DNA of 59,406 nucleotides from JAFDWI01 sp964544305 (GCA_964544305.1 CAZJAZ010000011.1:1-59406); one strand, 5' to 3'; positions 1 to 8,202 are shown, counted from the stretch's first letter. The notes: generated from the sequence alone by a model not told the origin. Program-made: numbers and translations.

Positions 1-635
1 GCGTTCTCGACAAGTCAATATCGATCATTGCTTGCGTGCAGGCAGGTTCAGCCACGCTGGCGGAACTCACCGAAGCAACCGGGCTTTCTCGTGCCACCAC
101 GCACCGACTTGCGGTTGCACTCGTTGACCATGGACTGTTGCGCCGTACCGAGTCGGGGCAATTTGGACTTGGCTGGCGCCTCATCACATTTGGTCGCGCT
201 GCCGAAGCCGCACTGGGAATCGTGGCCGTCGCCGAACCCATCGTGCAGTCGCTTCGTGATGATACAGGTGAATCGGCGCAGCTTTATTTGCGTGACGGTA
301 ACAATCGAGTCTGCGTCGCGTCGGCGGAATCAACGCATGGGCTTCGCACCATTGTGGCGCTCGGCTCGATCCTGCCAATCGACAAGGGCTCCGCGGGGCA
401 CGCGCTCTTGGGTGCCACAACGACGCACGGGTGGATTGAAAGCGTGGCCGAACGTGAAGTTGGTGTGGCATCGGTGAGCGCGCCGGTCTGTGGACGAGAC
501 GGATCGGTGATCGCAGCGATCGGGGTGTCAGGCCCAATTGATCGGATCTCACGCCACCCGGGAGCACGGTACGGCAAGCAAGTGACCCGTGCCGCACGGC
601 GACTTGAAGCAGCGTACGCCCCCAACTCGCATTGA
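1..635 (+). CDS. IclR-family transcriptional regulator, 5'-truncated by window edge
   Basis: The reading frame is open from base 3, so the start codon lies upstream of the window; about 210 residues are visible. The N-terminal part is a winged helix-turn-helix (TLAELTEATGLSRATTHRLA, then the wing LLRRTESGQFGLGWRL). It is followed by the IclR effector-binding domain, with the typical segments SAQLYLRDGNNRVCVAS, LPIDKGSAGHALL and SAPVCGRDGSVIAAIGVSGP. IclR proteins bind DNA as dimers or tetramers and respond to small carboxylates or aromatics. The aldo/keto reductase that starts 13 bp downstream may be its target or simply co-transcribed. The effector cannot be predicted. Confidence 0.9.
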   Translation, partial: VLDKSISIIACVQAGSATLAELTEATGLSRATTHRLAVALVDHGLLRRTESGQFGLGWRLITFGRAAEAALGIVAVAEPIVQSLRDDTGESAQLYLRDGNNRVCVASAESTHGLRTIVALGSILPIDKGSAGHALLGATTTHGWIESVAEREVGVASVSAPVCGRDGSVIAAIGVSGPIDRISRHPGARYGKQVTRAARRLEAAYAPNSH

Positions 636-648
636 GTAGTGTGACGCC

Positions 649-1674
649 ATGCGCCTGCAATCAACGACATTTGGTCCGACCGATGCGCCAGGGGGCCCGT
701 TGATTGTTTCACCCCAGGGTTTGGGCTGCATGAGCATGAGCCTCGTGTACGGGGAAGGTGACGAAGCCGGAGGAGTGGAAACGATCAACCGGGCACTTGA
801 CCTGGGTGTGCGCCTCCTTGACACATCGGATCTCTATGGCATGGGTGAGAACGAAGTGCTCGTGGGCAAGGCCATTGCGCACCGTCGAGATGAAGTGACG
901 TTGGCAACAAAGTTTGGGATCATCCCGGATCCGGCGAACCCCCTGGCTCGCACCTATAACGGCCGTCCCGACTATGTGGTTTCTGCCTGTGACGCATCCC
1001 TGCAACGCATTGGCGTCGACGTCATTGACCTGTATTACCAACATCGCCCCGACCCGGATGTGCCAATTGAAGAAACCGTTGGGGCAATGGCGTCGCTTGT
1101 TGCGGCGGGCAAAGTGCGCCACCTGGGTTTGTCGGAAGCCTCACTTGACACGATCCAACGTGCCCAAACAGTTCACCCGATTACCGCATTGCAAACCGAA
1201 TGGTCGCTGTTTTCACGCGATATCGAAGAAAGCATCGTGCCACTGTGTCGCAAGCTTGGCATCGGCATTGTGGCCTACAGTCCACTTGGCCGGGGCATGC
1301 TGACGGGCACCGTCCAAGGTGCGCAAGATTTACATGCACTGGATTTCCGCAGTGTCCAACCAAGGTTCCAGGGCGACAATCTTGCGCACAACCTCACGCT
1401 TGTCGATGAGGTACGCGCGGTTGCAGACGAACGTGGATGTACGCCAGGCCAGGTTGCGCTTGCGTGGCTTGCAACCCGTGGAGGCGACGTCGTGCCGATC
1501 CCCGGCACAAAACGCATTTCACGCCTTGAAGAGAACGTCGGCGCACTCGATGTGGTGCTCACCGAAAATGATCTTGAGCGGCTCGATCACCTTGACGTGG
1601 CCGGTGACCGGTACGCAGATATGGCCCCGATTGGCCGTGACACCCCGCCATTGCCAGATGTAGCCGGATCATAG
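649..1674 (+). CDS. aldo/keto reductase
   Basis: A 341-residue NAD(P)H-dependent oxidoreductase of the aldo/keto reductase superfamily (TIM barrel). Visible family features are LGCMSMS near the N-terminus, the catalytic Asp/Tyr region LLDTSDLYGMGENEVLVGKA, a Lys in LATKFG, and the His-containing strand DVIDLYYQHRPDPDVPIEETV. The C-terminal NADP-binding segment is PIPGTKRISRLEEN. This is the AKR subgroup containing YajO/Tas-like and plant pyridoxal-reductase-like proteins. It begins 13 bp after the IclR gene, so the two are probably co-transcribed. The substrate is unknown. Confidence 0.92.
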   Translation: MRLQSTTFGPTDAPGGPLIVSPQGLGCMSMSLVYGEGDEAGGVETINRALDLGVRLLDTSDLYGMGENEVLVGKAIAHRRDEVTLATKFGIIPDPANPLARTYNGRPDYVVSACDASLQRIGVDVIDLYYQHRPDPDVPIEETVGAMASLVAAGKVRHLGLSEASLDTIQRAQTVHPITALQTEWSLFSRDIEESIVPLCRKLGIGIVAYSPLGRGMLTGTVQGAQDLHALDFRSVQPRFQGDNLAHNLTLVDEVRAVADERGCTPGQVALAWLATRGGDVVPIPGTKRISRLEENVGALDVVLTENDLERLDHLDVAGDRYADMAPIGRDTPPLPDVAGS

Positions 1675-1766
1675 AGTGTCGGCCATTTACGACTAGTGCT
1701 CTACAGGTTCGCGCCGCGTGCAGACTTGTTCCGGCTCTGCTTCGCACGTTCAAAAAGTTGTTTGGT

Positions 1767-2036
1767 TCACTGCAAAGTGCCGAGATTGTTGGCGTAGCAG
1801 CGGTACACGTCATCCAACGTCGTCCAGGTCACGACGAGATCGTCATCAAAGGTGCATCCAGCAAGGCCTTCAGTCGTGCACAACAGTTCAAAAAGGTCGA
1901 GTGAATCAAGTTCCAAGTCCGAAGCGAGGTTAAGGTCACCGGTCCATAATGAGCCATCTAATTCAAGTGCGGCCGCGATCTCGCTCATGAAGCCTCTCAG
2001 GCTGAGCGGTTCGGATGGTGGGCTCGCGTTCGTCAT
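1767..2036 (-). CDS. stand-alone acyl carrier protein
   Basis: An 89-residue protein carrying the phosphopantetheine site DLELDSLDLFELL; the Ser of DSL would be the attachment point. A C-terminal helix follows (WTTLDDVYRCYANNL), as in ACPs. The start at 2036 is chosen because its ATG overlaps the TGA of the GNAT gene (ATGA). A second Met at residue 17 (MSEIAAALEL) would give the canonical ACP length. It is the last gene of a coupled operon after the peptidase, lipoprotein and GNAT genes. It is far from any fatty-acid synthase genes, so it is probably a dedicated carrier for the neighbouring acyltransferase (inference) rather than the housekeeping AcpP. Confidence 0.8.
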   Translation of the reverse strand: MTNASPPSEPLSLRGFMSEIAAALELDGSLWTGDLNLASDLELDSLDLFELLCTTEGLAGCTFDDDLVVTWTTLDDVYRCYANNLGTLQ

Positions 2037-2650
2037 GTTTGTATCCGGTGCAAAAGACGTGTCTTGCGGCTATCCCATTCTTGACGGGTGAGCGAAAAAT
2101 AGACGAGGTCCCACCAGTGCCCACCATAAAAGCCCCACTCAGTTAGGCGGGCCTCTTCGGTGAACAAGTGCCGAGACAAGCTCGCCACCTGGTCAAGGTT
2201 GAATTCCAGCACCTCGGCGTACAGCTTTCGGATTGGCCATACTGCGAATGCATAGTTGACGGCCAAGATTGCGCCTTCAATCACAGACGGCTGGCGTTCA
2301 TTGCCGGGGAAGGCCATAAGTGCAATAGATGCGCGCCCTTGGTCAAGCGCAGGGTCACATATCGACACAATGCCCACTGCTTCGCGGTTTGCAAGTTTTT
2401 CAATCACAAATGTCGCAAGGCTTCCGGCCCAATGCGACTGCGCATGCTCGGCAGGAGATGGTGTCGCACCACGCATTCGCCAGCGCACACCAATCTCCTC
2501 GGAAAGTTCGATGTGATAGAGCATTTCGGCGTCCGACGGGCGCAGAGTTCGAAGCCGCGACCGCTTTCCACGGCGAAGGCTGCCAGGATCGGGCCCAACC
2601 GGGCGGGAGACTGACGATTGTAAGAGCGGCCTATCCTCCCCTAAGTACAT
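2033..2650 (-). CDS. GNAT-family N-acyltransferase (RimJ/RimL-like)
   Basis: A 205-residue protein whose residues about 30-195 fit the Acetyltransf_3 type of GNAT fold: LRTLRPSDAEMLYHIELSEE, a central acceptor/donor region, the helix EGAILAVNYAFAVWPIRKLY, and the ending GGHWWDLVYFSLTRQEW, which is typical of RimJ-type enzymes. The classical acetyl-CoA pyrophosphate loop (Q/RxxGxG/A) is not obvious; the equivalent region reads PGNERQPSVIEG. The start at 2650 shares one base with the lipoprotein stop (TAATG), and the stop overlaps the ACP start (ATGA). The adjacency to an ACP suggests acyl-ACP rather than acetyl-CoA as donor, as in FeeM/FeeL N-acyl-amino-acid synthesis. That analogy is inference. 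Confidence 0.8.
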   Translation of the reverse strand: MYLGEDRPLLQSSVSRPVGPDPGSLRRGKRSRLRTLRPSDAEMLYHIELSEEIGVRWRMRGATPSPAEHAQSHWAGSLATFVIEKLANREAVGIVSICDPALDQGRASIALMAFPGNERQPSVIEGAILAVNYAFAVWPIRKLYAEVLEFNLDQVASLSRHLFTEEARLTEWGFYGGHWWDLVYFSLTRQEWDSRKTRLLHRIQT

Positions 2651-3210
2651 TATGAATGTTCGACCTGACGAAGTGAGGGAGGCGCGATGTCATTGTACTT
2701 CAGCCCGAATGCTCTCGCAATTAATCGCAAGCTTGCTATCGAGGAAGTTGGGCCTTCGCCGAAGGCCATAAATGATCCCATTTGCGTGGAGGCCATGATT
2801 GAACAGCCGCCTGGAGAATACCGAATCGAGTCAATGAGCCCAGCATCACTCTGGAACTGAATCGTCAATTCACCGTCGTTTAACCCAGCGACGGGGCAGG
2901 TCGTTCCTTGGCTAGGTTTCTGATCATGAAGAATATTATTACAAATATTACGATAAAGGCTCCTCGCGTCTTTACCAATGGTACGAGCTTCGCTGTCATT
3001 AATCCAACGGCCTTTTTCCAGTGTTAATGTTGCTCTTGTCGGCGCCTTTTTACACTGGTGAGTTCGCGCGTGGGTTGTTTTTAATTTTCCGTAAAGTGCG
3101 CTTGCTGGGCTGAGCGGCGGCATTCCCGACCTGGAGGATGGTGAGCTGCACCCTGTACTAAATAGGAAAGATAGGAGAGTAAGTCTCCAGAATGCGTGAG
3201 AAGCTTTCAT
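2650..3210 (-). CDS. predicted lipoprotein of unknown function
   Basis: A 186-residue protein with a short positively charged N-terminus, a hydrophobic stretch LTLLSFLFSTG and then Cys-Ser-Ser. This looks like a signal peptidase II cleavage site, although Ser rather than Leu at -3 is atypical. Four further Cys residues (around QCKKAP, NICNNI, TTCPV and GGCSI) could form disulfides outside the membrane. I recognise no family. Base composition is clearly more AT-rich than the flanking genes, for instance around 2930-2960. The start overlaps the peptidase stop (ATGA) and the stop overlaps the GNAT start (TAATG). It may be an anchor, substrate or inhibitor for the peptidase (speculation). Confidence 0.7.
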   Translation of the reverse strand: MKASHAFWRLTLLSFLFSTGCSSPSSRSGMPPLSPASALYGKLKTTHARTHQCKKAPTRATLTLEKGRWINDSEARTIGKDARSLYRNICNNILHDQKPSQGTTCPVAGLNDGELTIQFQSDAGLIDSIRYSPGGCSIMASTQMGSFMAFGEGPTSSIASLRLIARAFGLKYNDIAPPSLRQVEHS

Positions 3211-4421
3211 TGCAGTGAGGGATTCGAGTCTCGAAAAACTGAGAACGAGTCGGTGCTTGAAATCGTATTACCAGCGTGGCCGATCACCGAGCCTGACGGG
3301 GTCTGGCCTTCGCAAACATCTTTATTGTTTGATCCGCGACAACCAACCATGTACCACTTGTAAGACGGAGTCGTGGCGTGCAATCCGCGTAGGCCGATCA
3401 CGTCTTCAAACTGATACTGCGCATTGTGAAATGCGAATCCATTGAACTGTGGAAGATTTCTGAATACGCCATCCGAATAGACTCGCTCGTTGATGTATTC
3501 CGCGGTTCTTCCTACGACAACACTGCTCACGTTCACGACCTGTGTCCGCGTAGTGCTCGTATCGTTATTTGTGACTGCCATGATGGCGAAATGCTGTGCA
3601 TAATCGCCGTAATACGTGCTCGTCACCGCGGTGACATGATCGCCGGGATTGCAAGTCAAGTCGGTAAACCCTTGCATAGCACCCGAAGCGCCCGGCAGCC
3701 CAGGTGTTTCCCACCAGCAAAAATAGAAGGGATTTCCGTTGTCATCAACGACGCCGGAGGATCCCTCCTGTATAAGCTGATCGCCATTTACTCCGCCTAA
3801 GCCTACCCAGGTAGATAACCAGCTCTGACCGTTGTCCGCTGCGTATTGGCTCACAGCAGGCACGTACCAGTTGGCGGACGCATAATTGTAGGAATGACCA
3901 GACAATGCTTTTGCTTCGCCGTAACCGCTCCAATTTCGTGAGATCCTGACTTGGCCTGCAGGTGCTGACTGCGGTGTTACCCCACTACTGGCCATGGACC
4001 CTGCCGTTCCCACATTTGTCTGTGCGACTGTTGTCGCACCCATTGAGACCCCTGAGTCGAACGTTCTGATGTCCTTCGCTGTAACCATATCTACCCACCA
4101 GCTTGGCGGTGGATCTGACGGCCGAGGAGGAAGCCCGTTCGCCTCAAGCTCATCGTTGGTCGCTTCCAGCGGATCAAAACCAGAAGGCAACGCAATCCCG
4201 CCCGGGCGACTTTCGGGCAGACCATATGATACTGACGAAGAAGTGCTTGGCGGCTCGCTTGTCAATCGAGTTCCGCTTGTGGCTGACTGCGGTTCCCTCT
4301 GCGTCGTGGATTGATGTGCGAGCCCACTGGTTGTGATTGGCATAGCCGCCGCTACTGCCAAGCCCGCCGATGCTACGAACGCACGTCCCTTCAAGTCTGT
4401 TACACCATCATTCAATTTCAT
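3207..4421 (-). CDS. secreted G1-family (eqolisin) glutamic endopeptidase
   Basis: The start at 4421 is chosen over an upstream extension because GAGGGGAG precedes it at good spacing and a signal peptide begins there (MKLNDGVTDLKGRAFVASAG...). That gives 404 residues. A Pro-rich propeptide-like segment (FDPLEATNDELEANGLPPRP) precedes the mature domain. Mature-domain motifs fit family G1: NWSGYGEA, ANWYVPAV, WLSTWVGLGGVNGDQLIQEG with the candidate catalytic Gln, FCWWETPG, NPGDHVTAVTS, and RTAEYINERVY with the candidate catalytic Glu. Scytalidoglutamic peptidase uses exactly such a Gln/Glu dyad. The enzyme should be an acid-active extracellular endopeptidase. It heads an operon coupled to a lipoprotein, a GNAT and an ACP. 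Confidence 0.88.
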   Translation of the reverse strand: MKLNDGVTDLKGRAFVASAGLAVAAAMPITTSGLAHQSTTQREPQSATSGTRLTSEPPSTSSSVSYGLPESRPGGIALPSGFDPLEATNDELEANGLPPRPSDPPPSWWVDMVTAKDIRTFDSGVSMGATTVAQTNVGTAGSMASSGVTPQSAPAGQVRISRNWSGYGEAKALSGHSYNYASANWYVPAVSQYAADNGQSWLSTWVGLGGVNGDQLIQEGSSGVVDDNGNPFYFCWWETPGLPGASGAMQGFTDLTCNPGDHVTAVTSTYYGDYAQHFAIMAVTNNDTSTTRTQVVNVSSVVVGRTAEYINERVYSDGVFRNLPQFNGFAFHNAQYQFEDVIGLRGLHATTPSYKWYMVGCRGSNNKDVCEGQTPSGSVIGHAGNTISSTDSFSVFRDSNPSLQ

Positions 4422-4427
4422 CGTTTC

Positions 4428-4483
4428 TCCCCTCAATAAGATCTCGTGCAACGAACTTTGCCACCCCCCCCCGGAAATGTCAA
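4428..4483 (-). promoter_or_regulatory. candidate promoter with G9 tract in the spacer, upstream of the G1 peptidase operon
   Basis: On the minus strand a perfect -35 hexamer TTGACA (4483-4478) is followed by a 17-base spacer containing nine consecutive G (4472-4464). A weak -10-like CAAAGT follows (4460-4455), then the RBS GAGGGGAG and the peptidase ATG at 4421. Poly-G tracts within promoter spacers are a known mechanism of phase variation. The -10 match is poor (3 of 6), so the promoter is a prediction. Confidence 0.4.
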
Positions 4484-4625
4484 GTTTTCGAGGCTCGCGA
4501 GGCAAATCGCGTGCGGGTCTAACGGTCGAGGCGGAGGGTCTCGTTCTCCCCGTGCAAGTGTTCCCTGTCGAGGGATAAGACGACACGTTTCTCAGCAGGA
4601 ACCTCAACCCACGATCGTGATATTT

Positions 4626-5015
4626 TCACCAAGGTGCTGTGAGTTTCGGGAACATCGGGAAGTTCTTCACGTTCAAGGTCACGAGGTCGAACGCGTGCTC
4701 AAGTGCGGTTGCGCCGACCAAATAGTCGGCCAGATCGACTCCCTGGTGCGAACGACGAAACCGCCGCAGCTCGGCCCCCGCCCGCTGGGCAATAGCATCG
4801 GTGACCGGCACCAAGGTGATACCGTCGAAGAGCCGCCCGATGGTGGATTGTTCGGTTGAGCGCATCCCACCTTCTATCTCGGCCCGAGAAACCACGCTCG
4901 CAAATGCGCCATCGTCGGCATGCGCGAGAAGCATTGTGGTTGCGCGTTGATCGCCACGAAGATGTGCGATGAGGACCGTCGAATCGAACAAAACCCTCAT
5001 GTTTCCAGCGGTCAT
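4626..5015 (-). CDS. vapC: VapC-like PIN-domain ribonuclease toxin
   Basis: A 129-residue PIN domain. The start at 5015 is chosen because ATG overlaps the antitoxin stop (ATGA); a Met five codons later is the alternative. Acidic residues expected of the Mg-dependent nuclease site are visible: Asp in VLFDSTVLIAHL, Glu in SRAEIEGG, and Asp in GVDLADYLVGATALEH. The C-terminal TLNVKNFPMFP matches the VapC ending. Such toxins cleave tRNA or rRNA and are held inactive by the coupled antitoxin. Confidence 0.9.
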   Translation of the reverse strand: MTAGNMRVLFDSTVLIAHLRGDQRATTMLLAHADDGAFASVVSRAEIEGGMRSTEQSTIGRLFDGITLVPVTDAIAQRAGAELRRFRRSHQGVDLADYLVGATALEHAFDLVTLNVKNFPMFPKLTAPW

Positions 5016-5278
5016 GTGCCCAGTGCGCTGAGACGATGGTCGGCCCCGCCGCCCACTCCACGTACTCGGGCCAACCATTCGGGCCAGTCGTCTTCCTGTG
5101 CAGCTACCCCAGCGCTCGCCTGGATAGCCCGACGACGTTCCGCAGCACCATCGTCGATCGCGAGTGCACTGTCCAAGATTCTCCGGATCACCTCAGCTTT
5201 GGAGACGGCCGCGTCACTCGCTCGTTGGGCGATTCTCCGTTGCTGTTCTTCAGTAATGTAAATCTGTGTTCGATGCAT
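5012..5278 (-). CDS. vapB: VapB-like ribbon-helix-helix antitoxin
   Basis: An 88-residue protein beginning MHRTQIYITEEQQRRIAQRA, with the beta-strand and two helices of a ribbon-helix-helix (CopG/Arc) DNA-binding domain (SKAEVIRRILDSALA). The C-terminal part, rich in charged residues and Trp (EDDWPEWLARVRG), would wrap the toxin. It overlaps the toxin start by four bases. RHH antitoxins repress their own promoter; a direct heptamer repeat lies just upstream of the start codon. Confidence 0.88.
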   Translation of the reverse strand: MHRTQIYITEEQQRRIAQRASDAAVSKAEVIRRILDSALAIDDGAAERRRAIQASAGVAAQEDDWPEWLARVRGVGGGADHRLSALGT

Positions 5279-5300
5279 ATGTGTCTACAGTATACATCAC
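5278..5300 (-). promoter_or_regulatory. candidate near-leaderless vapBC promoter and operator
   Basis: On the minus strand a good -10 hexamer TATACT (5294-5289) sits only about ten bases before the vapB ATG at 5278, with no Shine-Dalgarno between them. The transcript should therefore be leaderless or nearly so, which is common in actinobacteria. Two near-identical heptamers, TGTATAC and TGTAGAC, lie in tandem over the -10 and are plausible RHH operator half-sites. Confidence 0.35.
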
Positions 5301-5394
5301 TTTCGGAGGGTAGCGGTTCACGCCCCAAACCTCGCATGAACGTCCGGAGCGCACCCGGGTACAAAACGCCACCCCTTCCCTCTGATTCCCTCTG

Positions 5395-5441
5395 AAATTT
5401 GACGCGTTATGGCTCTCTGCGAGCCATAACGCGTCAAATTT
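5395..5441. repeat. dispersed long-hairpin repeat, copy 1
   Basis: A perfect inverted repeat with 21-base arms (5395-5415 and 5421-5441) and a 5-base loop TCTGC. Arms start AAATTTGACGCGTTATGGC. It lies just past the greA stop and upstream of vapBC. The same element occurs at 33719-33765 and 41883-41929. The AAA..UUU ends allow it to act as a bidirectional terminator, but the length and conservation of the arms exceed what a terminator needs. Confidence 0.85.
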
Positions 5442-5459
5442 GGTAGGAGAAAATGGGAG

Positions 5460-5927
5460 TTAGTCGACTGCGACGAGTTCGACGCGCAACGTTGTGCCCG
5501 TTGGCGTCTCGTACGACACCACGTCGCCCGCCACGTGGTCGCGCAACGCTTCGCCAAGGGGTGACGTTGTTGACATCACCTCTAAACCCTCGACGCGTTC
5601 TTCAATCGAGCCGAGCAGGAACTTTTCGGTTTCAGTGTCGCCCTCGTAGCGGATCGTAACCACGGAACCCGGGCCGACTTTGCCTGAACCGTCGGCCGCA
5701 ACAATGATCGCGTTCTCCAAGATTTGAGCAAGATGCATGATGCGGCCTTCCATCTTGCCTTGCTCTTCTTTCGCGGCGTGATAGTCCCCGTTCTCGGAAA
5801 GGTCACCGAGTTCACGGGCCGTTTCAATTTTGCGGGCAATATCAATCCGACCGCGGGTGGTCAGATCGTCGTGTTCTGCTTTGAGGCGATCGAACGCCGC
5901 TTGTGAGAGATCTACCGGTTCAGCCAT
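5460..5927 (-). CDS. greA: transcription elongation factor GreA
   Basis: A 155-residue protein. It has an N-terminal coiled coil (LKAEHDDLTTRGRIDIARKI) and the GreA tip motif ARELGDLSENGDYHAAKEEQ, with the conserved acidic pair that reaches into the RNA polymerase secondary channel. The C-terminal FKBP-like domain contains GPGSVVTIRYEGDTETEKFLL and the segment TSPLGEALRDHVAGD. It rescues backtracked RNA polymerase by stimulating transcript cleavage. The ATG at 5927 gives the standard GreA length; an upstream extension to 5996 is unlikely. A long hairpin repeat follows the stop and probably serves as terminator. Confidence 0.95.
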   Translation of the reverse strand: MAEPVDLSQAAFDRLKAEHDDLTTRGRIDIARKIETARELGDLSENGDYHAAKEEQGKMEGRIMHLAQILENAIIVAADGSGKVGPGSVVTIRYEGDTETEKFLLGSIEERVEGLEVMSTTSPLGEALRDHVAGDVVSYETPTGTTLRVELVAVD

Positions 5928-5968
5928 AGCCCGATGATCGTATCTGGCCAACACCATCTTTGGCGTGC

Positions 5969-6823
5969 TCAACGCAAACTTGTCACCCACTCGCATGCGT
6001 CACCAAGTACCGGAACAAAGCGGTCGGGATGGTCAAAGCAGGTGGTGTGTCCACCGGTCACGTCAAACGATTTGCTTTGGGCAAGCCCGCGGCAAAGTGC
6101 ACGCTGGGCTTGTGGGGAGACGAGTGCATCGTCAACGGTAATGACACATGCACTCGGAACCTTGAGGCTGTTAAGCCACGACAGGGCATCAAATCGGGCG
6201 ATTGCAACTCCGGCTTGGAGCATGCCGGTCAAGTCGCTTGGCGTCAATTCCGCTGCGATCCAGTCGGCGTGACGGCCCGATGCTCGACGGGAAATGAAGC
6301 GTTGTCTCGCGGCGCGACGAATCGGCGAGTTCGGAATAATCCGGGTCGCATCGGCCACAGGTTGCGCGAGGCGGAAAAGAGATCGCTTCAATGGGCTGGA
6401 GGTGAACGCCCCTGCGGTCGCGCACAGCACAATGCCAGCAGTCCGTGACTCGTAGTTCTTCGCAAAAGTCAATGCGATCGGACCACCCATGGAGTAGCCC
6501 ACAACGATCGCGTCATCGATTGCCAACGCATCAAGCACAAGGGCAAGATCGTCGGCACAGTGATCGAACGTGAAGCGTCGATGCGATGTCACGCCACGAC
6601 CGTGCCCGGGCTGATCAAAAGCAATCACCCGAAATTTGTCGACCAACGACGGATACGCAAAGCCCCAGTTGAGATCAGCGGTTGCCAACCACCCATGAAC
6701 CAACACGAGCGGAACGCTCGCCGCACCATTTGATGGATCGCCAGAATCTCGAACATCAACTTCACGGCCGTCGGGAAGTACCACCGTTCGCTTCGGTGCT
6801 AGTTCAGACCGGATGGGATTCAT
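5969..6823 (-). CDS. alpha/beta hydrolase
   Basis: A 284-residue alpha/beta-hydrolase fold protein. The oxyanion region is VLVHGWLATADLNW, the nucleophile elbow is VGYSMGGPIA (Ser), and a C-terminal HTTCFDHPDRF supplies a candidate catalytic His. The pattern fits the esterase/haloperoxidase-like group. It starts four bases inside the end of the upstream DUF2254 gene (ATGA-type overlap), so the two form one transcript. The substrate is unknown. Confidence 0.85.
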   Translation of the reverse strand: MNPIRSELAPKRTVVLPDGREVDVRDSGDPSNGAASVPLVLVHGWLATADLNWGFAYPSLVDKFRVIAFDQPGHGRGVTSHRRFTFDHCADDLALVLDALAIDDAIVVGYSMGGPIALTFAKNYESRTAGIVLCATAGAFTSSPLKRSLFRLAQPVADATRIIPNSPIRRAARQRFISRRASGRHADWIAAELTPSDLTGMLQAGVAIARFDALSWLNSLKVPSACVITVDDALVSPQAQRALCRGLAQSKSFDVTGGHTTCFDHPDRFVPVLGDACEWVTSLR

Positions 6824-8202
6824 TCGTCGTCACTTCCCAAGCCACCCGCGTCAGGGGTGCTTGCCCGAATCCGATCAATGGCATCTGGGAAACTTCGGTC
6901 GATGCCAGCGTCTAGTTCGGTGCGCATAGATGCAAGCACCGTCGCACGTTGCGGTGACACCAGTTCGATGAGGTCGTCGAACGCGGCACGCAACCGGCGT
7001 GCAATCTGAAACGAACCGGCTCCGTAAAAGCGAATCTCAGCAAAGCTCAACACCACCAGGTCATGCCATGACTCGGTCGGCCAAATCAATCGAGGATGGT
7101 CGTGTGCGTCGTTGGCCACTCCGGTGGGAAATGGTCGAACTGCTAAACGGCGCAACAAATCGTGAATACGGTCAAGGGCCTGCAATGCGGTAGTCGGGTC
7201 GTTGATCGCCGGAGACAATGCCCGTTCCGCAATGTCTACGAGCTGGCGAAAACCAAACGCCACGTCTTGTTGCATGGTGCGTTCCGGCGTCAAGAGCACG
7301 CATCGGTCGATTGCAACAAGGCTGCTCTTGGGGCATTCGCCGTGCACGGTGATCAACGGAACGCCGTACGCCACAAAATCGCCGACCGATCGTTTGATCT
7401 CAATAAGTACGCCAATTTCGGTGGCCAACGTAACGAGACGATCGGTAGCAAAGCCAGCAAGAACACCGGCACGGGACGCCCCCAACGTGATCGTTGGCTC
7501 GGAACCATCACGAGTTGCCAACGCCGCTCGTCGTGACTGTTCTCCACGCGAGGTCGTTAGTTCCGCGATGCGATCGCCGGTCACGGCAGCAGGGAAGTGG
7601 GTGTCAATGGTGGCACGTGTTTCTCGTGCCACCGACTCAATGATTGACACGACGCGGATCGACGACGCCATGTGATGGACGAAATAGACAAACGCCACCA
7701 CTGTCACCAGTACAAGCACAATGGCGCCGGTCACGCCATGACCAGGCACAAAGACGTGCTGGCCCGCGGCACCCTCGCGCACCGATTGCAACACCACCAG
7801 CGTGTACACGAATGTGCCAACAAAAATGCCAAGCGTGACTTGGGTGCCACGATCTCGCAGGAATGTGCGCATCACCCGTGGCGAAAACTGGCTGCTTGAA
7901 AGCTGCAACGCCACAATCATGATGGAAAATACGAGTCCGGTGAACCCCAGTACGGCGGTGGCGATCGTGGCGAGCAGGCTTTGCGCTCCCGCAGGGCCAC
8001 CCCCAAACGCTACGGCTGACTGGTCGAGCGCCCCGAGGCGGTGATCGATGGTCACCAAGATCCACGCCACAACCCACGCGCCAAAAATCGCGACGACCGG
8101 AACAACCCACAGGCCGTTGGCAAGCGCTTCACGCAATTGGGCGCGTTGGATCCGTGCAGGTCGCAAGACAATCGGGTCGATCCGCTCGGCCATGGCCCCC
8201 AT
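6820..8202 (-). CDS. DUF2254-family integral membrane protein
   Basis: About 460 residues. There are four N-terminal membrane segments: LWVVPVVAIFGAWVVAWILV, a segment around ATAVLGFTGLVFSIMIVALQ, a segment around LGIFVGTFVYTLVVLQ, and a segment around TGAIVLVLVTVVAFVYFVHH. The phrase LQLSSSQFSPRVMRTFLRDR is characteristic of DUF2254. A soluble C-terminal domain follows with DIAERALSPAINDPTTALQALDRI. The function of the family is unknown. The start is uncertain: ATG at 8202 or 8193, with no strong RBS at either. It is divergent from leuB. Confidence 0.8.
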   Translation of the reverse strand: MGAMAERIDPIVLRPARIQRAQLREALANGLWVVPVVAIFGAWVVAWILVTIDHRLGALDQSAVAFGGGPAGAQSLLATIATAVLGFTGLVFSIMIVALQLSSSQFSPRVMRTFLRDRGTQVTLGIFVGTFVYTLVVLQSVREGAAGQHVFVPGHGVTGAIVLVLVTVVAFVYFVHHMASSIRVVSIIESVARETRATIDTHFPAAVTGDRIAELTTSRGEQSRRAALATRDGSEPTITLGASRAGVLAGFATDRLVTLATEIGVLIEIKRSVGDFVAYGVPLITVHGECPKSSLVAIDRCVLLTPERTMQQDVAFGFRQLVDIAERALSPAINDPTTALQALDRIHDLLRRLAVRPFPTGVANDAHDHPRLIWPTESWHDLVVLSFAEIRFYGAGSFQIARRLRAAFDDLIELVSPQRATVLASMRTELDAGIDRSFPDAIDRIRASTPDAGGLGSDDE

